Positions 8,285-15,018 of a stretch of DNA of 33,167 nt are shown here, in pieces. The notes under the pieces are model-generated. The model was not told the origin of the DNA, ran no database searches, and saw only the letters and a list, made by a program, of their open reading frames with translations. Position 1 is the stretch's first letter; every line of letters starts with the position of its first letter. The DNA is from an uncultured Mucilaginibacter sp. (GTDB lineage Bacteria > Bacteroidota > Bacteroidia > Sphingobacteriales > Sphingobacteriaceae): the NCBI RefSeq assembly GCF_937859865.1, contig NZ_CALMAT010000137.1, positions 1 to 33,167 of the forward strand, in the 5' to 3' direction. A program made the position numbers and the translations under genes.

Positions 8285-8309
8285 AGTTTTATGCCGATAA
8301 AAGAAGCAT
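8285..8309 (-). repeat. R25 unit, ATGCTTC subtype
   Basis: Minus strand reads ATGCTTCTTTTATCGGC then ATAAAACT. It starts two bases after the GNAT stop codon. Apart from the head it is the same sequence as the unit at 7837, in opposite orientation, so the GNAT gene is bracketed by inverted copies. Confidence 0.88.
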
Positions 8310-8353
8310 TACAGCAGCAGTTAAACATTTTCGGCACTTTTTAGTTGGATTAC

Positions 8354-8361
8354 TATATTTG
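8354..8361 (+). promoter_or_regulatory. Putative -7 box for the M42 peptidase gene
   Basis: TATATTTG matches the Bacteroidota -7 consensus TAnnTTTG and lies 38 bases before the start codon. A convincing -33 TTTG is not visible at the expected distance, so this is tentative. Confidence 0.4.
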
Positions 8362-8399
8362 CTTTTAAACAAACCGTTTAAAAGGATTTTATAAAAAAC

Positions 8400-9518
8400 A
8401 TGCCCGAAAATACCGAAAAACCCGAAAAAGTACACGTTCCCGTTGTAACGCCCGAATCCCTTTCTTTTTTAGAAAAATACATCAACAATTCCTCGCCAAC
8501 CGGTTACGAAGCTGCCGGGCAGCAAATGTGGCTGGAATATTTAAAGCCTTATATTGATGCGCAATACATTGATAATTACGGCACGGCGGTCGGCATCATC
8601 AACCCCGAAGCCGAATACCGGGTGGTGATTGAAGCACATGCCGATGAAATTTCCTGGTACGTCAACTATATCACCAGCGATGGTTTGATTTATGTGATCC
8701 GTAACGGCGGTTCGGACCATCAAATTGCGCCTTCCAAACGCGTAAATATTTACACTGAAAAAGGGGTGGTAAAAGCAGTATTCGGTTGGCCGGCCATCCA
8801 TACTCGCAGCGGCGGCGAAAAAGAAGAAGCGCCAACATTGAAGAATATTTTTCTGGATTGCGGCTGCACAACTAAAGATGAAGTGGAGAAATTAGGCGTG
8901 CATGTAGGTTGTGTCATTACTTATGAAGATGAATTTATGGTGTTGAACGACCGCTACTATGTTGGCCGCGCTTTGGATAACCGTGTCGGTGGTTTTATGA
9001 TTGCCGAAGTTGCCCGCAAGTTGAAAGAAAACAACATCAAACTGCCTTTTGGTTTGTACATTGTAAATGCCGTGCAGGAAGAAATCGGTTTGGCAGGCGC
9101 GGGGATGATTGCCGAATACATCGAGCCGGATGTAGCCATTATCACCGATGTTACGCACGATACGCAAACGCCAATGATCAACAAAAATACACAAGGCGAT
9201 TTGGCTTGCGGCCGCGGCCCGGTTGTTTCTTATGCGCCTGCCGTTCAGCACAACGTTAATAAACTGCTGGTCGAATCCGCAGAAAAAAACAATATTCCGT
9301 TTCAGCGCCAGGCTTCCTCGCGTTCTACCGGCACCGACACCGATGCTTTTGCCTATTCCAACCACGGCGTTCCTTCGGCCTTAATTTCGTTGCCGCTGCG
9401 TTACATGCACACCACAGTAGAAATGGTGCACAAAGAAGACGTGGACAACGTGATCAGCCTGATTTACCAAAGTTTGCTGAACATCCAGGACGGACAGGAT
9501 TTTAAATATTTTAAATAA
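8400..9518 (+). CDS. M42 family metallopeptidase (glutamyl aminopeptidase/endoglucanase-like)
   Basis: A 372-residue cytosolic enzyme with the co-catalytic two-metal site of M42: H80 and D82 in EAHADE, D193 in GRALDNR, E227/E228 in VQEEIG, D250 in IITDVTHD, and H337 in YMHTT. M42 enzymes form large tetrahedral particles that trim N-terminal residues from peptides; some were first named cellulases (CelM). Length and motif order are normal. It probably has its own promoter (TATATTTG at 8354). It is followed by an R25 doublet that can fold into a hairpin between it and the nucleotidyltransferase gene. Confidence 0.93.
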   Translation: MPENTEKPEKVHVPVVTPESLSFLEKYINNSSPTGYEAAGQQMWLEYLKPYIDAQYIDNYGTAVGIINPEAEYRVVIEAHADEISWYVNYITSDGLIYVIRNGGSDHQIAPSKRVNIYTEKGVVKAVFGWPAIHTRSGGEKEEAPTLKNIFLDCGCTTKDEVEKLGVHVGCVITYEDEFMVLNDRYYVGRALDNRVGGFMIAEVARKLKENNIKLPFGLYIVNAVQEEIGLAGAGMIAEYIEPDVAIITDVTHDTQTPMINKNTQGDLACGRGPVVSYAPAVQHNVNKLLVESAEKNNIPFQRQASSRSTGTDTDAFAYSNHGVPSALISLPLRYMHTTVEMVHKEDVDNVISLIYQSLLNIQDGQDFKYFK

Positions 9519-9524
9519 CAACCA

Positions 9525-9575
9525 AACTTTTATGTGGTAAAAACAGTATGATGCTTCTTTTACCACCTAAAAATC
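9525..9575. repeat. Inverted R25 doublet (hairpin)
   Basis: A minus-strand unit of subtype ATACTGT (9525-9549) and a plus-strand unit of subtype ATGCTTC (9551-9575) face head to head with one base between them. GTGGTAAAA...AG.AT pairs with AT.CT...TTTTACCAC over 16 positions with two mismatches and a G-U. It follows the M42 stop by six bases. The two arms carry different head subtypes, so the doublet is not a simple copied palindrome. Confidence 0.88.
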
Positions 9576-9602
9576 ATTATTAAAAAATCAACCCAAAAAA
9601 CA

Positions 9603-10502
9603 ATGAAACCAACCCTTTTAATACTGGCGGCCGGAATGGCCAGCCGTTACGGAAGCATGAAACAAGTGGACGGCTTTGGCCCGAACGGCGAAACCATTAT
9701 TGATTATTCTATTTACGATGCCATCAAAGCGGGCTTCGGTAAAGTTAGTTTTATCATCCGCGAAGAATTTGTGGACAGTTTTAAGTCGAAATTTGAGCCG
9801 AAACTGAACGGTAAGATTGCAACGGAATATGTGTTTCAAACTTTCAACCTGAAACCTTATGGCATTGATAAAGAGATCGAAAGATCAAAACCTTGGGGAA
9901 CGGCACACGCAGTTTTGGAAGCCAGAAACCAGGTACAGGAACCATTTTGCGTGATTAATGCAGATGATTTTTACGGTGCCGAAGCTTATCAAAAAATGGC
10001 GGCTTTTTTAAACGGGGAAGTTACTGACAACCATTTTTCGCTGATGGGTTACCAAATTGATAAAACTTTGTCGGAGAATGGTTCTGTTTCGCGCGGCGTT
10101 TGTAAAGTTGACGAAAACAACAATTTGGTGGAGATTAACGAGCGTTTAAAGGTTTATGAAAAAGACGGCGTAATTGTGTACGAAGAAAACGGTGTGGAAA
10201 CGCCGCTGCACGAAGATCCACGCGCTTCCATGAATTTCTGGGGGTTTTCTCCGGCTGTTTATGATTTGTTGGAACCGATGTTCAAAGCGTTTGTAGAAGC
10301 TAATGCTGCCGATCCGAAATCCGAATTTTTGTTGCCAAAAGCAGCCGATGAACTGATTAAATCTGGTAAAGCATCTTTCAAAGTGGTTCCAACTTCGGCA
10401 CAATGGTTTGGCGTAACTTACAAAGAAGACAAACCGGTTGTACAACAAAAAATATCAGAACTGGTGGCCAACGGAACTTATCCAAGCAATTTGTGGGGAT
10501 AA
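9603..10502 (+). CDS. Sugar-phosphate nucleotidyltransferase-like protein
   Basis: A 299-residue protein of the NTP_transferase fold. The nucleotide-binding start LAAGMASRYGSMKQ (residues 8-21) matches the G-x-G-T-R signature in its relaxed form, and VINADDFYGAEAYQ (about 119-132) is the metal-binding strand. Such proteins transfer a nucleotidyl group to a sugar-1-phosphate; in this subgroup a partner sugar kinase is common but none is next to it here. Length is typical and the start has no competitor. The gene ends with the best R25-derived terminator in the window. Confidence 0.85.
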   Translation: MKPTLLILAAGMASRYGSMKQVDGFGPNGETIIDYSIYDAIKAGFGKVSFIIREEFVDSFKSKFEPKLNGKIATEYVFQTFNLKPYGIDKEIERSKPWGTAHAVLEARNQVQEPFCVINADDFYGAEAYQKMAAFLNGEVTDNHFSLMGYQIDKTLSENGSVSRGVCKVDENNNLVEINERLKVYEKDGVIVYEENGVETPLHEDPRASMNFWGFSPAVYDLLEPMFKAFVEANAADPKSEFLLPKAADELIKSGKASFKVVPTSAQWFGVTYKEDKPVVQQKISELVANGTYPSNLWG

Positions 10503-10548
10503 CTTCACCGCAATCTTCTCCTTAAAGAGGAAGTAAAAGTTCAGTATA

Positions 10549-10604
10549 GAAATTAAGCCGGTAAAAGAAGTATCAACAAATGCTTCTTTTACCGGCATTT
10601 TTTT
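10549..10604 (+). terminator. R25 doublet forming a strong terminator
   Basis: Minus-strand unit 10549-10573 (ATACTTC subtype) and plus-strand unit 10580-10604 (ATGCTTC subtype). GCCGGTAAAAGAAGTAT pairs with ATGCTTCTTTTACCGGC over all 17 positions (one G-U) around CAACAA, followed by ATTTTTTT. This is a textbook intrinsic terminator built from two repeat units, placed after the nucleotidyltransferase gene. Confidence 0.85.
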
Positions 10605-10647
10605 GGCCTCAACCTAAATCTCAATCAAAAGGTCATCGCTATTGCCT

Positions 10648-10667
10648 CCCTCTCCTCAAGGAGAGGG
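10648..10667. repeat. GC-rich hairpin of another interspersed repeat type
   Basis: CCCTCTCC and GGAGAGGG pair around TCAA, followed by CTGGGGTGAGG. Sequences of this form recur between genes in many bacterial genomes as I remember them. It lies just past the DUF4126 stop codon and may help end that transcript. Confidence 0.6.
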
Positions 10668-10679
10668 CTGGGGTGAGGT

Positions 10680-11159
10680 TTACTTTCTCATCAAAGCCCA
10701 ACCGCCAGCCAGTGAAAGCAAATCTTCTAAACCGCCAACAACCGAATCTTTGGCGTGCAGTTTTTTGTCCACATACTTCCGCAAATAATAACTGCCAAAA
10801 GTAACAGCCAGGGCAGAAGCACCGCCCAAAACCAAACCTTTTGCAATGCCTGCCCTGTTAGACCGGAACAAACCTGCGCCAGCCAAAGCGCCCGAAGCAA
10901 CACGCGCCGCCACTTGCGGAAAAATAATACGGTTTGGCCCATTTGGTATTTGATCGCCCAAAAATTCGCCAGCGGTTAACACTTTGGTAATCACGCCTGT
11001 AACTGGTGATTGCAAAAAGCTCAGGCCTGATTTGGCCAAAGCTTTACTTGGATGTTTGTTTAAAAAATAGCTGAGGACGGTAGGCGCAACGGTGGCACGC
11101 ATTCCGGCAATTGCGCCTAAACCAATGGCTTTTGCAATTATTTTTTTACTGGTTTTCAT
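10680..11159 (-). CDS. DUF4126-like membrane protein
   Basis: A 159-residue protein when started at the ATG at 11159 (MKTSKKIIAKAIGLGAIAGMRATVAP); a longer frame from 11231 exists, but its extra 24 residues are polar, run into a direct repeat, and lack the family pattern. Glycine/alanine-rich hydrophobic segments (GLGAIAGMRAT, VASGALAGAGLF, GLVLGGASALAVTFGSYYLR) and the terminal LEDLLSLAGGWALMRK fit DUF4126 proteins, which are membrane proteins of unknown role. It is monocistronic and convergent with the nucleotidyltransferase gene. Confidence 0.65.
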   Translation of the reverse strand: MKTSKKIIAKAIGLGAIAGMRATVAPTVLSYFLNKHPSKALAKSGLSFLQSPVTGVITKVLTAGEFLGDQIPNGPNRIIFPQVAARVASGALAGAGLFRSNRAGIAKGLVLGGASALAVTFGSYYLRKYVDKKLHAKDSVVGGLEDLLSLAGGWALMRK

Positions 11160-11208
11160 ATCGTTTGTTTGGAAGCTTAACAGGCGGCAGGTGTTATAGT
11201 TTGTTACC

Positions 11209-11266
11209 ATGGTTGATAGTTCATTGGCCATTGGTTATTGGATCATGGTTGATGGTTCATTGGCCA
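11209..11266. repeat. Short direct repeat, GGTTGATGGTT type
   Basis: ATGGTTGATAGTTCATTGGCCA at 11209 recurs at 11245 with one change (A to G), a period of 36 bases, with a third partial ATTGGTTATTGG between them. A related low-complexity stretch occurs at 21271-21307, indicating a second dispersed repeat type distinct from R25. Confidence 0.75.
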
Positions 11267-11372
11267 AGGTAAAGCATTGCGACAACCATACTTTTTGCGG
11301 TAAGAGGAAATTTTGCTGTTGGTCATTTTGCTGTTTGCAAAATTGTGCAAAGTTTGAACAGTTTAACAGTCA

Positions 11373-11397
11373 GTTTTTAGGTCGATAAAAGAAGCAT
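11373..11397 (-). repeat. R25 unit, ATGCTTC subtype
   Basis: Minus strand reads ATGCTTCTTTTATCGACC then TAAAAAC. With the unit at 11682 it brackets the small reading frame at 11576 in inverted orientation, as happens for the GNAT gene. Confidence 0.85.
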
Positions 11398-11524
11398 TAG
11401 AAGCTGGCTTTCAATTGTATTCGCTTTGTTACTAAAAGAAAAGCTTTATTCTATGCTTTGCAAACCTGTTTTTTCTTATTTTTCAATTCGTTTGCTTTGT
11501 TGTGGTGCAACTTTTGCAAATGAA

Positions 11525-11557
11525 TTGGAACTTCTCTTATAAAGAGAATAATTTTTG
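11525..11557 (+). promoter_or_regulatory. Putative promoter for the 31-residue reading frame
   Basis: TTG at 11525-11527 is followed after 21 bases by TAATTTTTG (11549-11557), close to the Bacteroidota TTG...TAnnTTTG pattern with one extra T. The small frame starts 19 bases further on. Confidence 0.4.
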
Positions 11558-11575
11558 TATTTAAAACATTGCCAA

Positions 11576-11671
11576 ATGAACATCGAACATAAACAAACAC
11601 AGCCAATCAGTATCAACATTGTGTTTTTGATCCTTTTTTTAATGATCGTTTTAGGGTTGATCAATAGTTAG
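11576..11671 (+). CDS. Small single-span membrane peptide (31 residues)
   Basis: ATG at 11576, stop at 11669-11671. The product has a polar N-terminus (MNIEHKQTQPISI) and one membrane span (NIVFLILFLMIVLGLI) ending in NS. Its composition is typical of small inner-membrane proteins, it has promoter-like boxes upstream, and it stands alone between two R25 units. No homologue is recognised. The opposite strand also has a 62-residue frame here (11476-11664), judged less likely because it lacks a promoter and ends in a run of polar residues without a pattern. Confidence 0.4.
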   Translation: MNIEHKQTQPISINIVFLILFLMIVLGLINS

Positions 11672-11681
11672 AAATTGAACG

Positions 11682-11706
11682 ATGCTTCTTTTATCGGGTA
11701 AAAATT
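11682..11706 (+). repeat. R25 unit, ATGCTTC subtype, with full tail
   Basis: Reads ATGCTTCTTTTATCGGG then TAAAAATTGGTG. It shows the extended tail ATTGGTG seen in several copies. It lies ten bases past the small reading frame's stop. Confidence 0.88.
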
Positions 11707-11755
11707 GGTGAAGAGAAAATTGTTGAGCATCAAAGCCCTACAGCTTAATCAGCTT

Positions 11756-13741
11756 TTACCTCAGCTCCAAAAAATTGTCCTTTTCGTTCACATCCGCCAA
11801 ACGGTGTGTCGGGTCAATTTCAATCCACTCCAAATCCGCCAACTTGCCATTTAACTCAATAGTGTAAGTTGGATTTGTCCATTTCCAAGCTTGTTCTACC
11901 ACACGCGGAACCGAATTTTCGGCAACTTTTTCGCCAAACATCAAATACATCGGGATATAATGCAACGCTTTTTTGCCGTTTTTAAATGTTAACTGCAAAT
12001 CAATCGGCATCGGCATTTTGCCATGGTTAATCAGCCTGATCTTGGTTTTGTTGCCTTCCTGCCAAACGCTGTCAATACCGTAATCAATTGTTTTGGTAGT
12101 GTTGATCCAATACTCTTTGTACCAGTCCAGTTTCATATTGCTTACCTTTTCGGCTACGCGGATAAAATCGTTGGCGTTAGGGTGTTTCATGTGCCACTCG
12201 CGGTAATATTGCAGCAAAATCTGGTCGCGCGTTTTGGCACCGGTGATGTAGCCCAATTGCTCTAAAAATACTTCCCCTTTGGAATAAGAAGAAATACTGT
12301 AAGCAGCGTTGGTTTCGTAATGATCGGCGTGCGTGGTCAAAGGTTCCTGCAAGCCCAGTTTTACGAAGGCAAAGTAACTTTTGTAAGCCGATTCGTGCGG
12401 TTGTGCGTTCAAAACAGAATCCAAAACAGCCAAACGGGGATCTGCCGGATTGGCCGCCGCCATATTTTTACGCCTAAAAGCAGTATAATCTTTCGTAACC
12501 AAGTTTTCGGCGTAGCTGGTAAAACCTTCGTCCATCCACGGGTATTCACTTTCGTTTGTGGCCATCATGCCTTGGTACCAACTGTGCATCCACTCATGGA
12601 AAACGGTGCCCAAACTTGGTCCGTTAATCAAAGTTGCCATCGGATATTCCATGCCGCCATCGCCGCCATGCACAAAAGAATATTGTTTCCAGTAATAAGG
12701 CCCAAACGTTTTTTGGATGTAAGGCAATTCCTGCACGGCGGCATCCAAAACCTGTTGCCAGCGTTCGTCCCAGTTTTTGCTGTAGTTTTCTACGTTTTGA
12801 TAAATTTCTTTTTGTGCCGGTTTTAGCGCTTCAAACTCTTGCTGCAACTTCTTCGGGTCGCGGTTATAAATAACGTTGATGGTTTTTCCATCTGCAGTTT
12901 GGGCCGATAAATGTTTAAACTCCGGATCGGCAGCCCACATAAAATCATGCACATTTGGCGCTGTAAAATGCCAGGTCAAGGTATTTCCTGCCGGTTGGTT
13001 TACTGTTGTCCCTTTTGCTTCATAGCCAAAACCAATTTGTTGTGGGTTTTGCAGATAACCGGTTCCGCCGATCATGTATTTTTTATCAATCGTGATCTTC
13101 ACATCATAATCGCCCCAAACGCCATAAAATTCACGGGCAACATAAGGCGTTGGATGCCAGCCTTCGTAATCGTATTCGCACATTTTTGGGTACCATTGGC
13201 TCATCGAATAGCGCACGCCGGTTTGCGGGTTATCGCGGCCGCTTCTTCTGATTTGCAGCGGAACCTGTGCTTCAAAAATCATATCAAAAACCACTTTTCC
13301 ATGCGGTAAAATCGGTTTATCCAAATCAACCACCAAAATCGTTTCCTCGGTTTTATACTTTTGCGTGATGCCGTTCATCTTTAGCGACAATACTTTTTGA
13401 TAGCCAATTTCTTCCGGCGTCAACTTTTGGATGCGGTCTTTCACGCGCACGTCCCAATCCTGTTTTTTGTTGATGGTGGTTTTGCCCAGTTCGCGGCTGC
13501 GCGTGTCCATCATGCTGTTGGGTTGAAAAGCGTTCCAGTACAAATGGTAAAAAACGCGTTTCAAGGTATCGGGCGAGTTGTTGGTGTATTCCAGTTTTTG
13601 CGTGCCGGTAAAACGGTTGGTTTGCACGTTCATGTTCACGTCCATCGCGTAGTTTACGTGCTGCTGCCAGCGGTCGGGTTGTGCTATGGTTAGATTTGTG
13701 CTAAAAATTAGGAATAAAAAAGGAAAAAGCTGTTTCATCAT
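11756..13741 (-). CDS. M1 family zinc metallopeptidase, secreted or periplasmic
   Basis: A 661-residue protein with a signal peptide (residues 1-20, cleavage after TIA before Q). The gluzincin site is complete: H382-E383-W-M-H386 with the third zinc ligand E405 eighteen residues after the second histidine (WMDE). The exopeptidase recognition motif is GGMEYP (362-367), a variant of GxMEN with tyrosine for asparagine. M1 enzymes remove N-terminal residues from peptides; this one would work outside the inner membrane. The last 150 residues are a beta-rich C-terminal domain. A palindromic R25 doublet lies ten bases before the ATG, so its hairpin would be in the leader near the ribosome start site. 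Confidence 0.92.
   Translation of the reverse strand: MMKQLFPFLFLIFSTNLTIAQPDRWQQHVNYAMDVNMNVQTNRFTGTQKLEYTNNSPDTLKRVFYHLYWNAFQPNSMMDTRSRELGKTTINKKQDWDVRVKDRIQKLTPEEIGYQKVLSLKMNGITQKYKTEETILVVDLDKPILPHGKVVFDMIFEAQVPLQIRRSGRDNPQTGVRYSMSQWYPKMCEYDYEGWHPTPYVAREFYGVWGDYDVKITIDKKYMIGGTGYLQNPQQIGFGYEAKGTTVNQPAGNTLTWHFTAPNVHDFMWAADPEFKHLSAQTADGKTINVIYNRDPKKLQQEFEALKPAQKEIYQNVENYSKNWDERWQQVLDAAVQELPYIQKTFGPYYWKQYSFVHGGDGGMEYPMATLINGPSLGTVFHEWMHSWYQGMMATNESEYPWMDEGFTSYAENLVTKDYTAFRRKNMAAANPADPRLAVLDSVLNAQPHESAYKSYFAFVKLGLQEPLTTHADHYETNAAYSISSYSKGEVFLEQLGYITGAKTRDQILLQYYREWHMKHPNANDFIRVAEKVSNMKLDWYKEYWINTTKTIDYGIDSVWQEGNKTKIRLINHGKMPMPIDLQLTFKNGKKALHYIPMYLMFGEKVAENSVPRVVEQAWKWTNPTYTIELNGKLADLEWIEIDPTHRLADVNEKDNFLELR
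12462..12486 (-). repeat. Possible R25-like sequence in the M1 peptidase gene
   Basis: Minus strand reads ATACTGCTTTTAGGCG then TAAAAATAT and encodes YTAFRRKN. One base differs from the head consensus and the second arm is shifted. It lies just after the zinc-site region. Could be chance. Confidence 0.3.
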
Positions 13742-13750
13742 GTTTGGTTA

Positions 13751-13780
13751 ATACTGTTTTTATCGGCATAAAAACAGTAT
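13751..13780. repeat. Palindromic R25 doublet in the M1 peptidase leader
   Basis: ATACTGTTTTTAT and ATAAAAACAGTAT pair perfectly over 13 positions around CGGC, so two units of the ATACTGT subtype share one central hairpin. The arm closest to the gene ends ten bases before the start codon at 13741, placing a stable stem next to the translation start. Confidence 0.9.
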
Positions 13781-13874
13781 CTGGCTAAAGTAACATTACG
13801 AGAGAAGTTGTGCAAGCTGGAACAGCAATTTTACAGGTTTTGCTTCGAGGTTTGTTTAGGTTGATTGATTTAAC

Positions 13875-13900
13875 GTTCTTTTTCCTTAATGAAAAAGAAC
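13875..13900. repeat. Hairpin GTTCTTTTTC/GAAAAAGAAC
   Basis: A perfect ten-base stem around CTTAAT. A second hairpin with nearly the same arms lies 290 bases away (14168-14191), suggesting that both belong to one composite dispersed repeat. Confidence 0.65.
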
Positions 13901-14024
13901 CAACGAAATCAAGACAAACCCGATCCCTCCGGGCGTTTTGTCCGGCCTTTCCGCACCTGGGCGGAGACCTGGCACTTCGGAATATCAAGCGATTATTTTG
14001 CACTTTCAAAGGCTGTTTTTTCAA

Positions 14025-14049
14025 ATGCTTCTTTTATCGGCATAAATTA
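14025..14049 (+). repeat. R25 unit, ATGCTTC subtype
   Basis: Reads ATGCTTCTTTTATCGGC then ATAAATTA followed by GGTGG. Full head, stem and partial tail, in the gene-free stretch. Confidence 0.85.
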
Positions 14050-14128
14050 GGTGGATTAGAAAGTACTTTCGTGTTTTTTAAAAACTTGCAGGGCCGCTTT
14101 CAAGGTATGCGCCCAGGCGCGGTGGAAG

Positions 14129-14191
14129 GAATGCCGCCCGGAGGCGATCCGGCATTCTTGATTTTTGGTTCTTTTGATCAAGCAAAAGAAC
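14129..14191. repeat. Two adjacent hairpins
   Basis: GAATGCCG (14129-14136) pairs with CGGCATTC (14150-14157), then GTTCTTTT (14168-14175) pairs with AAAAGAAC (14184-14191) around GATCAAGC. The first is followed by TTGATTTTT, so it could also work as a weak plus-strand terminator. Confidence 0.6.
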
Positions 14192-14217
14192 GCACAAGAA
14201 AAAACATATTTGAAGAA

Positions 14218-14243
14218 GATCCTTCCGCTACGCTCAGGATGAC
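14218..14243. repeat. Dispersed repeat of the GATCCTTCCGCTACG type
   Basis: GATCCTTCCGCTACGCTCAG then GATGAC. I recall closely similar sequences scattered in unrelated bacterial genomes, usually between genes. It is a third repeat type in this window, distinct from R25 and the MITE. Confidence 0.55.
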
Positions 14244-14268
14244 AGAAAAAATCAGAATAACAAATTTC

Positions 14269-15012
14269 CTAAATCCCCAAAACCTGCTTCAACTTAACAT
14301 AACCTGCTTTGCTGACCGGAATTTTTGCACCAGATTTCAAAATCAAAATATGCGTTTCTTTTTCGTAAGGATCAATCCGCGTGATCTGCTCAACCCGAAC
14401 GATGTACGAGCGGTGGACACGCGTAAACAAAGCCGGGTCCAAAATCTGCTCAAAAAAACTCATGGTTTTGTTTTTGAGGAAAGCGCCGCCAGCCGTATGG
14501 ATGTTGACGTAATCGTCCGCCGCTTCCAAATAAATCACTTCCTGAACGGGGATGACTTTAATTTTTGTGCCTGTTTTTACCACAATACGGTCGTGCTGCG
14601 CAGGCGAACTGGCCGCAGTTTCCAGCAAAGCACTGGTTTGTTCTTGTTTTTTAGGTTGATTTTCCAGGAACTTATCAATCGCTTTGTTAAAACGTTCTTT
14701 GCTGAAAGGCTTCAGTAAATAATCAACGGCGTGCGTTTCAAAAGCTTTCAATGCGTATTCATCAAAAGCCGTGGTAAAAATAACGGCAGGCGCGTGGTCA
14801 ACCAATTCCAGCATTTCAAAACCGTTTATTTTTGGCATTTGCACGTCCAGAAAAATTAAATCGGGCTTGTGCTGCATAATTGCTTTTACGCCTTCAAAAC
14901 CGTCGCCGCATTCCTGCGCAACCTGCAACTGCGGAAAATGCTGCAGATATTCCAGCACAATAGAACGTGCCAGCGGCTCATCATCAATAACCAATACTGT
15001 TTTTACCGGCAT
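14269..15012 (-). CDS. LytTR-family response regulator
   Basis: A 247-residue regulator. Receiver domain 1-120 has acidic pocket D10/D11, phospho-acceptor D56 (DLIFLDVQMP) and K101 (DYLLKP). A LytTR DNA-binding domain fills about 140-245 (VIYLEAADDYVNIHT, FTRVHRSYIV). It is the output partner of the histidine kinase encoded three bases upstream and should control genes by binding direct repeats near promoters. The first seven residues and the start codon are encoded by an R25 unit (14994-15018 overlaps the start), which is unusual: the unit forms the first beta strand MPVKTVLV. A further R25 unit lies upstream of the kinase. Confidence 0.93.
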   Translation of the reverse strand: MPVKTVLVIDDEPLARSIVLEYLQHFPQLQVAQECGDGFEGVKAIMQHKPDLIFLDVQMPKINGFEMLELVDHAPAVIFTTAFDEYALKAFETHAVDYLLKPFSKERFNKAIDKFLENQPKKQEQTSALLETAASSPAQHDRIVVKTGTKIKVIPVQEVIYLEAADDYVNIHTAGGAFLKNKTMSFFEQILDPALFTRVHRSYIVRVEQITRIDPYEKETHILILKSGAKIPVSKAGYVKLKQVLGI

Positions 15013-15018
15013 AAATTA
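14994..15018 (+). repeat. R25 unit overlapping the regulator start codon
   Basis: Reads ATACTGTTTTTACCGGC then ATAAATTA on the plus strand; the gene runs on the minus strand, so the complement supplies ATGCCGGTAAAAACAGTAT, which encodes MPVKTV(L). The hairpin loop CCGGCA contains the start codon, so the small stem would sequester it in the messenger. Confidence 0.9.

Larger units (their letters stand above)
11160..11575. other. Gene-free stretch with direct repeats, an R25 unit and a promoter
   Basis: No convincing protein gene. It contains a 22-base direct repeat (11209-11266), an R25 unit (11373-11397) and a promoter-like pair of boxes (11525-11557) leading to a very small reading frame. 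Bases 11294-11310 (ATACTTTTTGCGGTAAG) faintly resemble a decayed R25 unit. Confidence 0.5.
13781..14268. other. Gene-free stretch made of hairpins and repeat remnants
   Basis: A long frame can be read on the plus strand (from 13810 into the regulator gene) but it lies mostly antisense to the regulator and has no family pattern. Instead the stretch holds two GTTCTTTT/AAAAGAAC hairpins near its two ends, an R25 unit, a GAATGCCG/CGGCATTC hairpin, and a GATCCTTCCGCTACGCTCAGGA repeat next to the regulator gene. It looks like a landing site for dispersed repeats. Confidence 0.6.

Noticed and set aside
11476-11664. 62-residue minus-strand frame with a hydrophobic stretch
   Set aside because: It overlaps the better supported plus-strand peptide, has no promoter-like boxes, and its hydrophobic part is largely the reverse reading of the other frame's membrane span.
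13810-14718. 302-residue plus-strand frame
   Set aside because: More than half lies antisense to the LytTR regulator, the rest runs through hairpins and repeats, and no family pattern is visible.
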